DNA of 64,000 nucleotides from CAJBLF01 sp964504915 (GCA_964504915.1 CAZDFH010000004.1:81903-145902); one strand, 5' to 3'. Positions 39,258 to 50,870 are shown, numbered from the stretch's first letter. Notes: generated from the sequence alone by a model not told the origin. Program-made: numbers and translations.

Positions 39258-40153
39258 TCTTCGAGTTTAAAAAATTCTTTGGTGATCGTGTTTTGCGCTT
39301 TTGTTCAGATAGGTTTTACTATTTTTTCTTCTAAGTCTGCTCGTGTCTGGATATTAAATTCAGGAAAATTCTTAACGAGATCTTTGAGTACAAGAAGTAG
39401 ACTTGTTTTTAATTTATCCTCTCTATGAGGCTTCACTATTTTTTCTTTCCCAGCTCGTGGTTTACTCTCTATAATGCTTGGCAATGTATCTATAATATTT
39501 AGCTTTTTAGTTTCGTCTGTGATGCCAAAGAAATCTAATGGGTTTCTCACTCCTAGCTTCGTATCAGGCTTAGTAAATGTGTCTATAAAACTAAACAATG
39601 CTGAGATTGTTGTTAATTTCTTCGCTTCTCCTATATCGAAGTCGGTATAATCTGATTCTACTTTCTTACCATCAGCTGTGTGATTTGGTAGTCATCGATA
39701 TTCTTCGAATTGCTGATGCAGTACTGGATGCTGAGAAATCAACCTTCAGACATCATGTAAAAATGTTTGCTGCTTTACCGCAGCTATTTCTTCATCTGAG
39801 AATCTTCCACATGCTTTCACCATCGTTTCTACTTCGTTTAAGGCTATAATCATTATTTTCACATGATCTAACAATTGCATATTTGTTTCTTTTTCTCATG
39901 TGAACTCTTGTGCATATGGTAACGCTTCTTTCCAGAAATTGCTATACTGTTCCTCTATGCTTTTCTCAAAATGTTCTCCAAAATGCTTACTCATCAGCTC
40001 TTTGATTCATGATAAGGCTCACATAATTTCATCATTAGATTTATGAAACCCCAATCTTTGCAAACCATCGTTATTCTTAGGGCTGTTTCGAAGCATACCT
40101 CTTTCTTGTATAATATGACGTGTTAAGGTCGCCTTGTCGATTGTCATGGTCAT
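39254..40153 (-). CDS. HD-like domain protein, unknown
   Basis: 299 residues from ATG 40153 (MTMTIDKATL; Met3 is an alternative) to TAA 39254. A QQTFLHDVGRLISQHP segment carries the His-Asp pair of HD-superfamily phosphohydrolases; an E-V-E-T-M-V-K-A-C-G helix precedes it. The N-terminal third is helical (KHFGEHFEKSIEEQYSNF), and the C-terminus is Lys-rich and lacks membrane helices. Without the other HD residues confirmed the activity is uncertain. A good promoter lies at 40183-40210. Confidence 0.6.
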
Positions 40154-40182
40154 TACTTATGTAATAAAATTTAGCGACCACG

Positions 40183-40210
40183 ACTATACATATTTTCTCT
40201 CAAAGTGCAA
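40183..40210 (-). promoter_or_regulatory. Promoter of HD-like gene
   Basis: Minus strand TTGCAC (40210-40205), 16-bp spacer, TATAGT (40188-40183). Confidence 0.6.
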
Positions 40211-40329
40211 GTTCTTTACTTGTGATGCATACCTTCTGATCTTCTTTTGGAATGGTATAATCTAGTTGAATTATGGCCTATAAATCCTTACATATAACTT
40301 GTTTCTCATTTTATTTTTAGTGTTGTCAT

Positions 40330-41004
40330 ATGCTTTGTTCCATCCATCAGCCGAATTATCTTCCCTATCTAGGGATGTTTGAGAAGATTGCGAGATCTGA
40401 TGTTTTTGTATTCTATGATATTACGCAGTATACTAAGAACGATTATCGCAATAGGAATACTATTAAGTGACCTAATGGTCCGATTCTTCTTACCTTGCCT
40501 ACCTTCGCTTCTCTTTCTCAGATGATAAAAGATACTAAATTTGATAATAGAATTCTAGCTAAACATCGGAAAACGATACAAAGTGCTTATCAGAAAGCAC
40601 CTTATTTCGAGCAATATAAGTCTATTTTTGAAGAGATCTATGCCTATCAGTGAGATAATATCTCCGACTTTGATATCATGATTACCAAGAAGCTATGTGA
40701 AATCCTATGAATACAAACCAAAATAGTGGTATTGTCAGATTTGGTTGACCATTTACAATCCAAAAGTACGGATGCCTTGATAGAGGTGTGCAAACTTGTT
40801 GGTGCTGATGAATATCTCTCAGGAAAGGATGGAAAAAATTATGTGGAAATGGAAAAATTTGATGAAGCATGAATCAAGGTATATTTTCAGGATTATCAAC
40901 ATCCGACATACTCGCAATTGTGGGGTGATTTCATCCCCTATATGAGTGTGATAGATCTCATTTTCAATGAATGACCACATAGTCTGAAAATCATTATGGG
41001 TTAA
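40330..41004 (+). CDS. WbqC-like family protein
   Basis: 224 residues. SIHQPNYLPYLGMFEKIARS, then VFYDITQYTKNDYRNRN and SGKDGKNYVEMEKFDEAGIK match the WbqC family (H-Q-P-x-Y-x-P-W/Y-x-G at the N-terminus and S-G-x-x-x-x-x-Y at the C-terminus), whose members accompany O-antigen and exopolysaccharide loci; activity is not well defined. It stands between the HD-like gene and the flippase. TAA overlaps the flippase stop by 4 bp on the opposite strand. Confidence 0.88.
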
Positions 41005-42542
41005 TTTTTTCTTCGATGTTTGATGGTTTTCATTTCTTTCATTACGCTTCCTATGCTTTTGTAGTTTATCCCTGCAATGATTATGTAGTAAAGGAGTAGC
41101 CCTCCTACTAAGTATAGAATATTTTGTCATCTGTGTGCATCATCGAGTATAAGAAATCTCCCTTTGTATAAGTAGAATATCGCTGTTAGGCCGATAATGA
41201 CAATGGCGTTGCCTAGGAAAAACTTTATGTCAAAGTGTATTTTTTCGTTCTTGTGAATGAGTTTAAAACTTCGTAGCCATAGCATAATCCATGAAACGAT
41301 CCAAGATATTACTGCACCTATCAATCCCATTTTGAGAAAGTAGATGGTGATAATATTTAATATAATATTCACGACAAGTGACCCAAACACTATTTTTACC
41401 CTATCTCTCACTTTGCCTAGTCCTGCTAGAATGCCGAAATTGATATTAAAGAGGACGTGAAAGACTAGGAATGGGGCTGAATATATCAGTAGTGTTCATG
41501 AGTGTAAGAATTTTATCCCAAAGAGTGCACTTGCTATTTCTGGCCCAAACGCTCGTAATATCCCTCAGATGCTTAACGTGAATACAGAGAAATATTTGTA
41601 GAGTAGATTTTGTAATGCAGATAATTTGTGATGATCCTTTTTGGTGATTAATTCTGTGACGATAGGGAAAAGGATGGACAGTATAGGATTGACTACCATG
41701 AAATACACTCAGATGATAATGAGGTAATTTGAATAGAATCATGCCTCTCTGGGTCATAATAGATTGATAATCATTTGCTGGTCGACCTGTGAAAAGAGGA
41801 GCCGAGAATTCGCTCATAGAAACACTCGGAATGCATACTTGAGCTGTGGCTTAATGATATCTTTGGTGATCTCAATCTTTCCTAGTCTCAGTATTTTTCT
41901 ATATTTTTTCAAAAAAATAATTCATCCAACGGTGAGTGCTATAGATAGTCCCAATATTCGTCCTATGGAAAAATTTGTGATATTGAGTGTGTTCGTGAGC
42001 CAAAAAATGATGGTAAACCCTAGGATGCTGTACTGTCTAAAAAACTCTATGAGGCTACTTGAAATTACATCTTGAAATCCAATGAAAACAGAATTAAATA
42101 CATTGAGAAAATTGACTCCAATGAAGTAGAGACACAATATTCTGAGAATGTCTTTGGCTGCTGGAGAATGGAAATGATGGATTGCTAACCATCCGGCACC
42201 AAACCACATTGCTACTGCGATAATTACGCCAAAAAATACTTGTGCTAAGAGGGTCAGTACTACAATAGTCTTGTATCCATTATGTTTTTTTTCTATTCGA
42301 TATTTTGGCAGATAATATTGTAATGCCTCTGTAAGTCATAGATCATGATATACTGATAAGAGGAGTACTAGCCCTAGGACACTATAAAATACTCCCACTT
42401 CTTCTACAGAGAAATGGTTGGAGACAATTACCCTGATAAAATAGCCTATAGGAGCTACCAGAAACATAAAAAAATATAACCGGAATCCTTTCTTGATTAG
42501 CTTCTCTCCTAGTGGTTGATCGGTTAGAAATTCTCCGTCCAT
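41001..42542 (-). CDS. Wzx-type polysaccharide flippase (MVF/MATE superfamily)
   Basis: 513 residues, about 12-14 hydrophobic helices. It begins MDGEFLTDQPLGEKLIKKGF, then LYFFMFLVAPIGYFIRVIVSNHFSVEEVG, the Y/F-x-x-x-E-x-G-x-F pattern typical of Wzx. The middle has RLLFSQVDQQMIINLLGPREAGFY, the D-x-x-x-I-x-x-x-x-G pattern of the second half. It moves undecaprenyl-linked repeat units across the membrane and belongs to the polysaccharide locus, though transcribed convergently to it. TAA stop. Confidence 0.9.
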
Positions 42543-42562
42543 ATTTCTATGCTATATAAAAT

Positions 42563-43465
42563 TTATTTCAATGTTAATGCTTTTTCATCATAGCCATTCG
42601 CTACGAAAAAATCAATCACATCCTGAATGTCTTTTTGTGGGGTAGATGCTCATCCTGTTACGGCTACCTTTTCATTTGTGAGGAGTTCATCATGTGGATA
42701 CTGTAAAATGTCGTCGAGCGATTCTCCGTAAAAAGTCAGTTTGTTATTTTTTAATCCTATACTATAAAGTTCTTTAGTGTTGTTACTCTCTTTCCCTCAG
42801 ATGACGATAAATGTGTCAAACTTATCTAGGTTTTGTAAGATAACTGCCTGTCTGTCGTAAGTCGCTTTACAGACATCAGATTGATTTGGAATGTTCGCAT
42901 TGGGATACGCCTTTCTAATCTTTTTTATTATCCCTTGGACATCCGCAAAGTTGAGTGTGGTCTGTGAAAGTACTGCCAGTTTCGTGTTTTCTTGTATTTT
43001 TGGAATATCTTCTTTAGCTTGGAAAACAAAGACTGTCGCTCACTGAGATCTAATATAATCTACTATATTTTTCCCTTCTTGATGATGTTCTTTCCCGATA
43101 TAGAAGAAAGTATCTATGCCATTTTTTACAAATTCATCGGCCTCGATATAAATTTTAGTCACAAATGGACACTCCAGGTTATATACGGCACTAAATTTCT
43201 CCTTCGCCTCTTGCAGGATATTTCTATTGATCCCATGAGCTGAGAATACGATGATAGCATCTGGATCTTTCACTTCATCTAAAGATTCTACAAATACTAC
43301 TCCCTGAGATTCGAGTTTCTGTGCAACTTTTGGATTATGTACTAGTGAGTGTATACAATATATGGGTGTATTAGGATGATTGTGGACAATCACTGCAAGT
43401 TTGGATATTGATCTTTCAGCCCCAAAACAGAAGCTGGATGGTTGGAGTGAGTATACGGTTTTCAT
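42563..43465 (-). CDS. ispH: 4-hydroxy-3-methylbut-2-enyl diphosphate reductase IspH
   Basis: 300 residues. MKTVYSLQPSSFCFGAERSI has the first Fe-S Cys (in the family A-x-x-x-G-F-C-x-G-V); IYCIHSLVHNPKV, FSAHGINRNI and NLECPFVTKIY supply the conserved His and second Cys; VSQTTLN and CKATYDRQA contain the third Cys; TGGASTPQ is the C-terminal family motif. Last step of the MEP pathway, making IPP and DMAPP. In-frame upstream sequence to 43534 lacks homology to the family, so Met at 43465 is chosen. ispG lies nearby on the other strand. Confidence 0.94.
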
Positions 43466-43571
43466 GTCGAATTTCTCAGATAAAATTCGTTGTAATGTAA
43501 GGGCAATTCTATATATTATATGGGGTAAAATCAAATCAAAAACCTCTTTACTGTTTTATGATATTTTGATC

Positions 43572-43946
43572 ATGCAGAATAGTCTATGATGATCTGGTTC
43601 TCTAAGCTCTCAATATTCACAAGAGCATCCTTTTTTGAAACCTACATGAGATTGTGTTGTCATGAAAGATGACACCTACTGATCTGTAGTCTGGAGACAA
43701 TTCCAGCGTTTTGCTGAAGCAGATAAGTGATATCATTGGTATTCGATGGATCAAGTCGTTGATGCTCTGCCTCAGGAGACCATCCTTGGTATCTCTCGCG
43801 ATGTTATTCAATGAAAAATAAGAAATAATGAGGGGGACTTTCTTACGGCAATGATCAATAAATGTCTCATAGAAATAGATGAGTCTGGTGAAAGGTTTCG
43901 TATACATGCGACCCACCATAAAGATGGGCTGACCTTTTTAGATTAA
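43572..43946 (+). CDS. Hypothetical protein upstream of ispG
   Basis: 124 residues from ATG 43572 (MQNSLGGSGSLSSQ) to TAA 43946, with six TGA-coded Gly. Polar N-terminus, then a helical region (WRQFQRFAEADKGYHWYSMD; LTAMINKCLIEIDESGERFR). No catalytic motif recognised; the C-terminal half could be a small winged-helix-like domain but that is a guess. It ends 15 bp before ispG, probably in one transcript. Confidence 0.6.
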
Positions 43947-43961
43947 TCACTTTTTCATAAT

Positions 43962-45167
43962 ATGATAATAAGAAAAAAAACTCTTGTGGTAGATGTAGCT
44001 GGTGTCAAAATAGGCTGAGATAATCCAATAGTTATCCAATCTATGACCAACACTCCTACGGCTGATATCGATGCAACGGTTGCACAGATACAGGAATTAG
44101 CATTGGCTGGCAGTGAATTAGTTCGTATTACGGTAGATACCGAGGCTTCTGCTGAGGCTGTTCCACACATAATAAAAAAGCTGAATACTCTTGGCGTGTT
44201 TGTCCCTATTGTCGGGGATTTTCATTACAACGGACATATCTTGTTGGATAAATATCCTGATATGGCTCAAGGATTGTCAAAATATAGAATCAATCCAGGT
44301 AATGTGGGTATCGGCGATAAACAAGATAATAATTTCAAAACCTTTATCGGTTTTGCCGTGAAATATAATAAACCGATTAGGATTTGAATCAATGGCTGAT
44401 CGCTAGATAAAGATTTACTTGCGCATAATATGGAAGTAAACGCTCAACTTAAGGAGCCGAAATCGTCCAGAGAGGTCTTTATCAATAGTATGGTAGAATC
44501 CTGTCTATTGTCTATCAAGAAAGCTAAAGAGTTTTGATTGCCAAAAAATAGAATTATCTTGTCGGTAAAATTGTCAGATGTCCAAGATATGATCCTTGCT
44601 ACAGAAAAATTAAGGGCTCAGACAGATTGCCCATTACATTTATGATTGACAGAAGCTGGTGGCTCGACGAAATGATTGGTGGCTAGTTCATCAGCATTGT
44701 GAATTCTTCTCCAGCAGGGGGTTGGCGATACCATTAGATATTCTCTTACTCCAGAACCATGAGTCAAAAGGTCATTAGAAGTGGAAGCATGTAAATTTCT
44801 TCTTCAGTCCATGTGATTCCGTGATTTCCAGCCACTCGTGACGTCTTGTCCTGGGTGTGGCAGAACATCTTCTGATAGATTTCAAATCCTTGCTAAACAA
44901 GTCACTGATGAAATAGCTGCTAGACTCCCATTATGGAAACAAAGCTATCCGGGCTGTGAAAAAGCAAAGATTGCTATTATGGGTTGTGTCGTGAATGGTG
45001 TGGGTGAGGCATCTCATGCCGATGTAGGTATCTTCTTCCCATGAAATATGGAAGATCCTAAGATCCCTGTCTATGTGAGAGGTAAAATGTATAAGATTTT
45101 GGATAATGTGAATGTGTTTGAGCAATTTATGGATATTATAGAGATGTATTTTAGAGGAGAGGTGTAG
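43962..45167 (+). CDS. ispG: 4-hydroxy-3-methylbut-2-en-1-yl diphosphate synthase IspG
   Basis: 401 residues. IGGDNPIVIQSMTNTPTADI matches the G-x-x-x-P-I-x-V-Q-S-M-T-N-T motif; then GSELVRITVDTEASAEAVP, FHYNGHILL, YRINPGNVG, then LTEAGG and the Fe-S site SCPGCGRTSSD with later MGCVVNGVGEASHADVG (third Cys). It converts MEcPP to HMBPP and supplies IspH. Many invariant glycines are TGA-coded. Confidence 0.96.
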
Positions 45168-45169
45168 GG

Positions 45170-45673
45170 TTATTCTATATTTATAATTTTGATAGCCCTT
45201 TTCTCTCCTCATATATTTATTATGCTTGAGTCTCAAATCTTTTTTCCCTCGAGTCATTTTCGGATTGGTGATTGCCTTGATACCGACATATACTCTTGTC
45301 ATTTGAATATCACTTTTTTGCCTTGGACTACTCATGTTATAAGTGCTGTGATAGGGCTTCAATTGTTTATACTATAGGTAACAATAGATCATAAGGAAAT
45401 TTCTCAATCCCTCTTAATTATTCCGTCTTCCGATATGGTAAGGCAATAGTGGAGTAACTGTTCTATTCTTCTTACTTCTGGTAACATTAATGACATCATT
45501 CTTTCTTTCTCTTGTTTGGCTTCTAATATGGGATTGTCGTGTCAAAAGCTTTCACTTCATTGTTCATTAGCAGTTACTCATAGTTCTGAAATTTCTTGTC
45601 TTAGTTTATTAAATGTTTCTAATTTCTCTTTTAGCTCATCTACCTCAAATGCAAATACGGGGAATTCTTTCAT
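45170..45673 (-). CDS. greA: GreA/GreB-family transcription elongation factor
   Basis: 167 residues, near the GreA length (158). The N-terminal coiled-coil tip reads GVTANEQGSESFGHDNPILE followed by AKQEKERMMSLMLPEVRRIE, which corresponds to the G-D-L-S-E-N-A-E-Y...A-K-E-x-Q region of GreA; the acidic tip residues (E-S-F-G-H-D-N) are diverged. The C-domain has SPIRKGLEGKKIGDSSII, matching the FKBP-like S-P-x-x-x-A-L-x-G-K-x-x-G-D signature. It would rescue backtracked RNA polymerase by stimulating transcript cleavage. Nine TGA codons. The stop is 2 bp past the ispG stop (convergent). Confidence 0.85.
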
Positions 45674-45710
45674 GGTTTGGTATGTAATGTAATAAAAACT
45701 TCTTGGCAAT

Positions 45711-46172
45711 TTATATACTTAGATATGTCGCCTTGTCTCATAAACTTTTTTTTAATGATAATAACTTTTTTGTCATTATTGGGATTGTGTGTATCATTGG
45801 TTCGAATCTAGAGAGTTCATCTATGTGGACCCGTTTATAGTCATCATATTCTTCACTAAGTTTGATTTCTCAACCTACATACCTCGCATAATAATGTGGT
45901 AATATCATACTATTCCCATCTTTTTTCTTGAAAAATGTTGCCGTATTGTAATCAACCAGTATTTCCAGTTGTACGTTAGCTCATATTTCTTCATCCTTTT
46001 CTCTTTTTAGTCATTCGATGATAGAGCAATCCGTTACTTCCATTTTGCCTCCGATGAATGAATATGTCCCGTTGTAGTCTGCTTCTCATACTCTTCTACA
46101 TAGCAAAATGGTCGAATCTTTTTCATTGAATACAACGATTTTTTGGCAGTATTGAAACGATAAGTGGTTCAT
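45711..46172 (-). CDS. NUDIX hydrolase
   Basis: 153 residues. The Nudix box GGKMEVTDCSIIEGLKREKD-EEIG fits G-x5-E-x7-R-E-x-x-E-E-x-G with Gly positions partly TGA-coded. N-terminal strand QKIVVFNEKDSTILLCRRV precedes it. Hydrolyses nucleoside-diphosphate-linked substrates; which one is unknown. Opens about 12 bp after the following kinase gene on the minus strand. TAA stop. Confidence 0.9.
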
Positions 46173-46184
46173 GATTTATTTTCA

Positions 46185-46769
46185 TTAAAATTTAAAACTG
46201 TTTGTGTCTTCATAGATGAAGTTTTTTATTTTTGTGATAGTATCGTCTAAATTTACATTTTCTAGCGTTAATAATTCGATATTAAATCTGTGTTTAAAAT
46301 CAAAAGCAACGGCTCTTTCGTATTCGCTATGCTTGATGATCTTCTGTATGTCGAATGTTTCCATTATTCTTTCTTTTTTGTCGTTTACTACCCTTTGATA
46401 CAATGTATCTGATGGCACTTCCATAAGAATGAATTTGTCGTATAGGGCTAGTTCTTCATCGTCTATTGCTCTTACTAGCTCCTGATTCTGATATACTGAA
46501 AAATGGTTATCTATGAGCAAAATATCATATAGTTCTTGTTCTATCGTGTATTCGAATCTTTTTCTCGCCGTATCCATGAGGATATTTCTTTTACTGGCAT
46601 CGATTTTTGCAAGGTCTTTGTATTCTGTTAGAATGCCTACATTTTTTCCTATATCTCTAACATTTTCTCAGAAGGAATAATGTCCGATGTGTTTATTCTC
46701 ATTCAGTAGCTCTTTTATTACCGTTGACTTTCCAACTCCATGGATTCCACCGAAAAATATTTTTTTCAT
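46185..46769 (-). CDS. P-loop kinase, adenylate-kinase-like
   Basis: 194 residues. MKKIFFGGIHGVGKSTVIKE is the Walker A; LYDILLIDNHFSVYQNQELV and LYDKFILMEVPSDTLYQRVV resemble the AMP-binding and LID-proximal regions of P-loop nucleotide kinases, with two Arg near TLYQR. It lies between the uridine-kinase-like gene (12 bp gap) and the NUDIX gene, so a role in nucleotide metabolism is likely. Exact substrate unknown. Only one TGA codon. Confidence 0.75.
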
Positions 46770-46781
46770 TGCTATGTTTTA

Positions 46782-47471
46782 TTATATAAAAATCATTTTT
46801 AACTTTTCTTTTCGTAATTCGCTTTCTGTATTGAGATCATTTTTTATTATAATATCAGCATTTTTTTTCGTGGGTTCTATATACTTCTCATGCATCGGTT
46901 TGCTTTGCAAAAAGTATTTTGTCATGATATCCGCTGGTCTCATTTGCTTTCTATATATGTCTCTGAATAATATCCTTAATAGTCTCGTTGATGGATCGGC
47001 GTCGACAAACACTTTAATATCGCTATGCTCTTTAAAAATGTTGTCCAACATAAATATTCATTCTAATAACATTATTCTGTTGGGATATATTTCTTCTACA
47101 TTTACTCTTTTATTGCTTACAAAATCGTATATTGGTTTCTCTATTTTTTGTCATCATTTTAGCGCCTTTATATCGGCTATTAGTTTATTAAGATCTACAC
47201 TTTGTGGTTCGTCTCGGTTTATTTCTCCTCTATGGTTTCTATCTACTTCATCCTCATTTTTGAAATAATCGTCCATTTTTATGATAGAAAGTCTATCTTC
47301 GAATCATTCTTTTAGTTTCTTCGTTATTACACTAGTTTTTCAACTTCATACGCCTCATCCTATTGCTACAAAGACTGAGTAAAGGTCTTTTGACTTCGTG
47401 TCAATCATTCTCTTCACTGTGTCGAGTCATGTTGTTATATCGAAGTCTTCTTGTCGTGTTTCTATAGTCAT
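46782..47471 (-). CDS. udk: Uridine-kinase-like P-loop kinase
   Basis: 229 residues. VAIGGGVGSGKTSVITKKLK is the Walker A, with four Gly from TGA; IIKMDDYFKN corresponds to the uridine/cytidine kinase D-D/H-F-Y motif; QSVDLNKLIADIKALKGGQK and VEEIYPNRIMLLEGIFML match the D-x-x-x-L...P-x-Y and E-G-I/F region; RLLRILFRDIYRKQMRPADI is the LID R-R-x-x-R-D. It phosphorylates uridine or cytidine. It overlaps the end of the RNR gene by 10 bp. Confidence 0.85.
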
Positions 47472-49306
47472 GAGGTTTCTTCGTTTTTATACTCTAAAAG
47501 ACTTTTGGGCTGAAACTCTTTTGACCCGTTTCTGTATATGGTTACTCATTTTAGTCCACTCATATATGCTCTCCTGTAAATGCCTTTTATCTCTTCTTTA
47601 GTTATAGTATTTGGTAAATTAATGGTTTTTGACACTCATTCATCGATGAATTTCTGACATCCAGTCACCATGTTTAAGTGCTCTTCTACTGATAGTTCTG
47701 TTGATGTTTTAAAAATATCCCTAATGCTCTGTAATTCTATGCCTTCTAGTGATTTACGTTCATAGATGTTTTTTTTAACCTCATCTTTCTCTTTTTCTGT
47801 ACTTTCTATTTGGTTTATTTGTACCAAGAGGTCTTCTCTTATTTTACCATCTGGTCAAAATATATTAAATATAGGCTCTATTTGTGGAGATGCATCGAAT
47901 ATGAGACTACTTCTTCATGTAGGAGGATACGCGGTTGTTGAACAGTGTCTTAACCCATCCCTCTTTATCTCTTGATCTAGTTCGCACCAATCCTGCTGTG
48001 ATATAGATCTGCTATTTTTATCTCCATATTTTTCTATGATATACGATGTTCAATCGTTGTATTTGCTCTCAGTAAATGCTCCGAAAGATCATCTTTCTTT
48101 CGCTAGTGCAATACTGGCTTTTTTGGAATGAAAATTTATGTAACTAGTGATATCTTCTACTAATTTAACTGCCTCTTGTTCTCAGTATCATACCCCCATT
48201 TTAATCAGCATGTCTGCAAATCAGCATATCCCGATTCATATTTTTCTTTTTTTGCGCATAATCTCTTTATTCTCTTCGTACTCCATTTTTTCTATACTGT
48301 ATTCTAGTGCGTCATCTAGAAATCTAGTGATTGTTTCTACCGTGATACCTAATTTATCATAATCAATTATTTTATGTTCCCCAATGCCCGTCAGTAGTTG
48401 AGAAACGTTTATGTATCCAAATTGACATGATTCTCCTTTGCTTAATCACATCTCGCCACATGGAGCTAGTGAATGATATTGTCAGAGTGTAGGTACTGGA
48501 TTATCTTTGTGTATTCTTTCGAAGAAAATTATTCCAGGATCTCAGCATATGTGACAGGATTCAGCTATTTTATTTAATAACTCTTCTGCTTTTATTCTGG
48601 TTCAGTCTGTTAAGGTGATGTTTTCATTATGTTCTAATTTATTCATAAATTCGTCATCTATGCTTACGGAAAGATTGAAATTTCGTTTTTCATGCTGGCT
48701 GTCTGCATCTTTTTTGATATTTATAAAATCTAAAATGTTCTTATTATATACGCTCATTATTCACATATTTCCTACTGGTCTGTCTTGGTTGCCACTTTCT
48801 TCCAGCTCGATTGCAATTGTGTTTAAGTATTTTAGCATTGTTATTGGATTTTCTATTTCATCAAAATTGAATCATGTCCCCATTCACTGCATATGCAGAT
48901 GATCTACAGTTTCTTTTATTTTGCTCATATCTTCCCTTAAATTAATCGGTGGGACGGTACATGCTGATAATGGCTTCTCTGTAGCTTTCCCAAAATTTGT
49001 CATGATAGGGGTGCTAGGTACGAATATTTTTTCAAATATTAATTCAGCCACCGTATTTTTAAACCTTTCTATTTGTATATCATCGCTTCAAAACTTTTTC
49101 TCTATCATCCCAATACTTTTTACTAGTCTTTCAACCATTCCCTCTGGAGATTCTCAATTATCAAGAATTTTTCATTCTTTCATGACTTTGAGTGCGTAGT
49201 CGCTACACCTAAATTTTTTGAATTTTAGAGTTTCTAATAAATTATCTTGTACTACAGTTTCATCCTTTTTTTGGATTGCGGTTTCCTGTTGTTGGATGTT
49301 TTCCAT
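47462..49306 (-). CDS. nrdJ: Ribonucleotide reductase large subunit, class II-like
   Basis: 614 residues, shorter than typical NrdJ (700 or more). FVPSTPIMTNFGK and SACTVPPI hold the first active-site Cys; SLAPCGEMGLSKGESCQFGY contains N/A-P-C-G-E and the radical-loop Cys; STTAYPPTGRSSLIFDASPQ matches the P-T-G-x-x-S family loop; YRRAYMSGLKGVTIYRNGSK is the C-terminal signature of class II enzymes. No ATP-cone and no C-terminal Cys-x-x-Cys tail are visible, so regulation and re-reduction may be unusual. It makes dNTPs; class II requires adenosylcobalamin. Twenty or so TGA codons. Class assignment from motifs only. Confidence 0.88.
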
Positions 49307-49321
49307 GTTTACATTAAGAAA

Positions 49322-50119
49322 TTAAAATCTTGTCTTATCTTCAATAAATCGAAGATCTGTATCATTCTTTCTTTTTATTGTGTCTTCTATTTCTTTGATT
49401 CATTTATTAGATTTGTTTGATCTAAACTTTAAATATTTGATGAATATGAGGTCTTGTAGTCTGTTGTGCTCTCACTGTTTGAATCCTTGTACTACCATGT
49501 CTTCTATCTCTGAAATGGGGACAAATTCTCATGGTAGTTGTTCTATGCCGGTAAAATTCTCTTTGCATCTGACTTCTATGGCTTTAGTAAACTGAGTTTG
49601 ATAGTCGTTGTTGATAATGTACTTCAAAAAATCTTGCATGTTGATGTCGTTCAACGATTGTCTGTCGATGTCTAATGCTCCCCTAATTACATCTCTGTAG
49701 CCATGTCATGCTTTCACGTGTTTATTGTGAACGCCGACATCAGCATCGCTGTTTACCAAAATTTCTCATTTTTGGTTAGTGACTATCAGATCTGTAGCTC
49801 TGTGTATCCCAACCAATTCTCCCTTCGTTTTCGCATGGATTTTGTGGTGATTGCCGTGGCAGAACTTACTAAATTCTACTATTACGTTTCATCTGTTCTC
49901 TAGCTCTCTATCCCTATTGTCTACCATATTCAGTAGCTCATAATCCGCCTTTTCTGCTATCGATAATTTTTGGTTGTCGTCTATACCAAGAAGCTTCTGG
50001 ACAATTTCTTCATAATTTTGTTTGATGAAGAGTAATTTCTCTGTAATGGATAGATTCCCTTTCAATTCATCTACTCATTTGAGTCGCTGTGTTGCATCTC
50101 ATGCCTTGATGTCTTTCAT
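49322..50119 (-). CDS. Hypothetical protein, possible divergent NUDIX fold
   Basis: 265 residues from ATG 50119 to TAA 49322. The first 80 residues are helical and charged (LLFIKQNYEEIVQKLLGIDD). The central part, GIHRATDLIVTNQKGEILVN and VHNKHVKAGHGYRDVIRGAL, faintly recalls the start of IPP-isomerase/NUDIX folds (H-R-A..V-x-N-x-x-G-x-x-L) but no Nudix box is present. A second His/Cys cluster SKFCHGNHHKIH lies just before. The C-terminus is basic. It precedes the RNR gene by 15 bp on the same strand. Function unknown. Confidence 0.6.
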
Positions 50120-50404
50120 ACTCTAGTGCTTATGATGTAAAATATTTTTTTGGTTCGCATAACCGTCGGCCCTTATATTTTTACAAAAAAAGAAAAAAAC
50201 TGACAAAACGCAGAAAAAATCACACAATCGTGATATCACTTCTCCTGCCTCATCTTTCTCCGCTGTATGGGATTATGCTATCTCTCTGTATTTTTTTCTG
50301 TTTTTAGTAGTACCCGTTGTGTACTATCTATTTTGCATTACAAAAAACCCTCTATACTGGGTCAGCAGAGGAGTGAATGTTCAGCATTAATAAGTCTGGT
50401 GTTA
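50120..50404. other. Intergenic region without a gene
   Basis: AT-rich. It holds a poly-A/T leader block (around 50176-50212) that resembles one at 50752-50790, a short stem GTAGTACCCGTTGTGTACTA (50308-50328) and CCTCT/AGAGG near 50350-50373. No conserved reading frame or RNA gene was found. Confidence 0.5.
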
Positions 50405-50695
50405 TTACAAGATTTTTAAGATGTTGTCTACCGTGTCGCTTTCATATATGGGCATTGCGAGTGTTTCTAGTGCTGTTTCTATGTATTCATCGATATGAAT
50501 GCCTTTGAAAATAATATCGTGGTAAAGATTTTCATAGATATAGGTAAAGAACTTGTAGAGTTTCGCTGTATCTTTTTCCTGTCTGAGTTTTTCTTTGATG
50601 ACGTAAGTTAATAGCTCATCTATTTCTTTCCCACTACTGTTTTTTATCTGACGTACAATTTCTTTTTTATCGAGGTGTGCGTTTGGCATTTCCAT
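50405..50695 (-). CDS. Small helical hypothetical protein
   Basis: 96 residues from ATG 50695 (MEMPNAHLDK) to TAA 50405. Almost entirely charged helix (KEIDELLTYVIKEKLRQEKD), no TGA codons, no membrane segment. It lies alone between the helical unknown gene at 49322 and the STAND gene at 50871, with its own AT-rich leader. Could be an accessory of either; no family recognised. Confidence 0.6.
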   Translation of the reverse strand: MEMPNAHLDKKEIVRQIKNSSGKEIDELLTYVIKEKLRQEKDTAKLYKFFTYIYENLYHDIIFKGIHIDEYIETALETLAMPIYESDTVDNILKIL

Positions 50696-50870
50696 TGCTC
50701 GGTTTGCTTAAGAACTAAAGCTTTTTCTGGACCGAGCAGACTATATGTTTTAAAAAAAAGAAAAAAACTGAAGAAATAAAGAAAAAATATATGTTGTTAT
50801 TTCTTTGTTCTACACACTACCATTGTATTGTACTATCTAAAGGTATCATAATATCTAGGCAATCCTTGAT

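Noticed and set aside
45189..45377. Plus-strand reading frame after ispG
   Set aside because: It is antisense to the GreA-like gene, which has clear family motifs.
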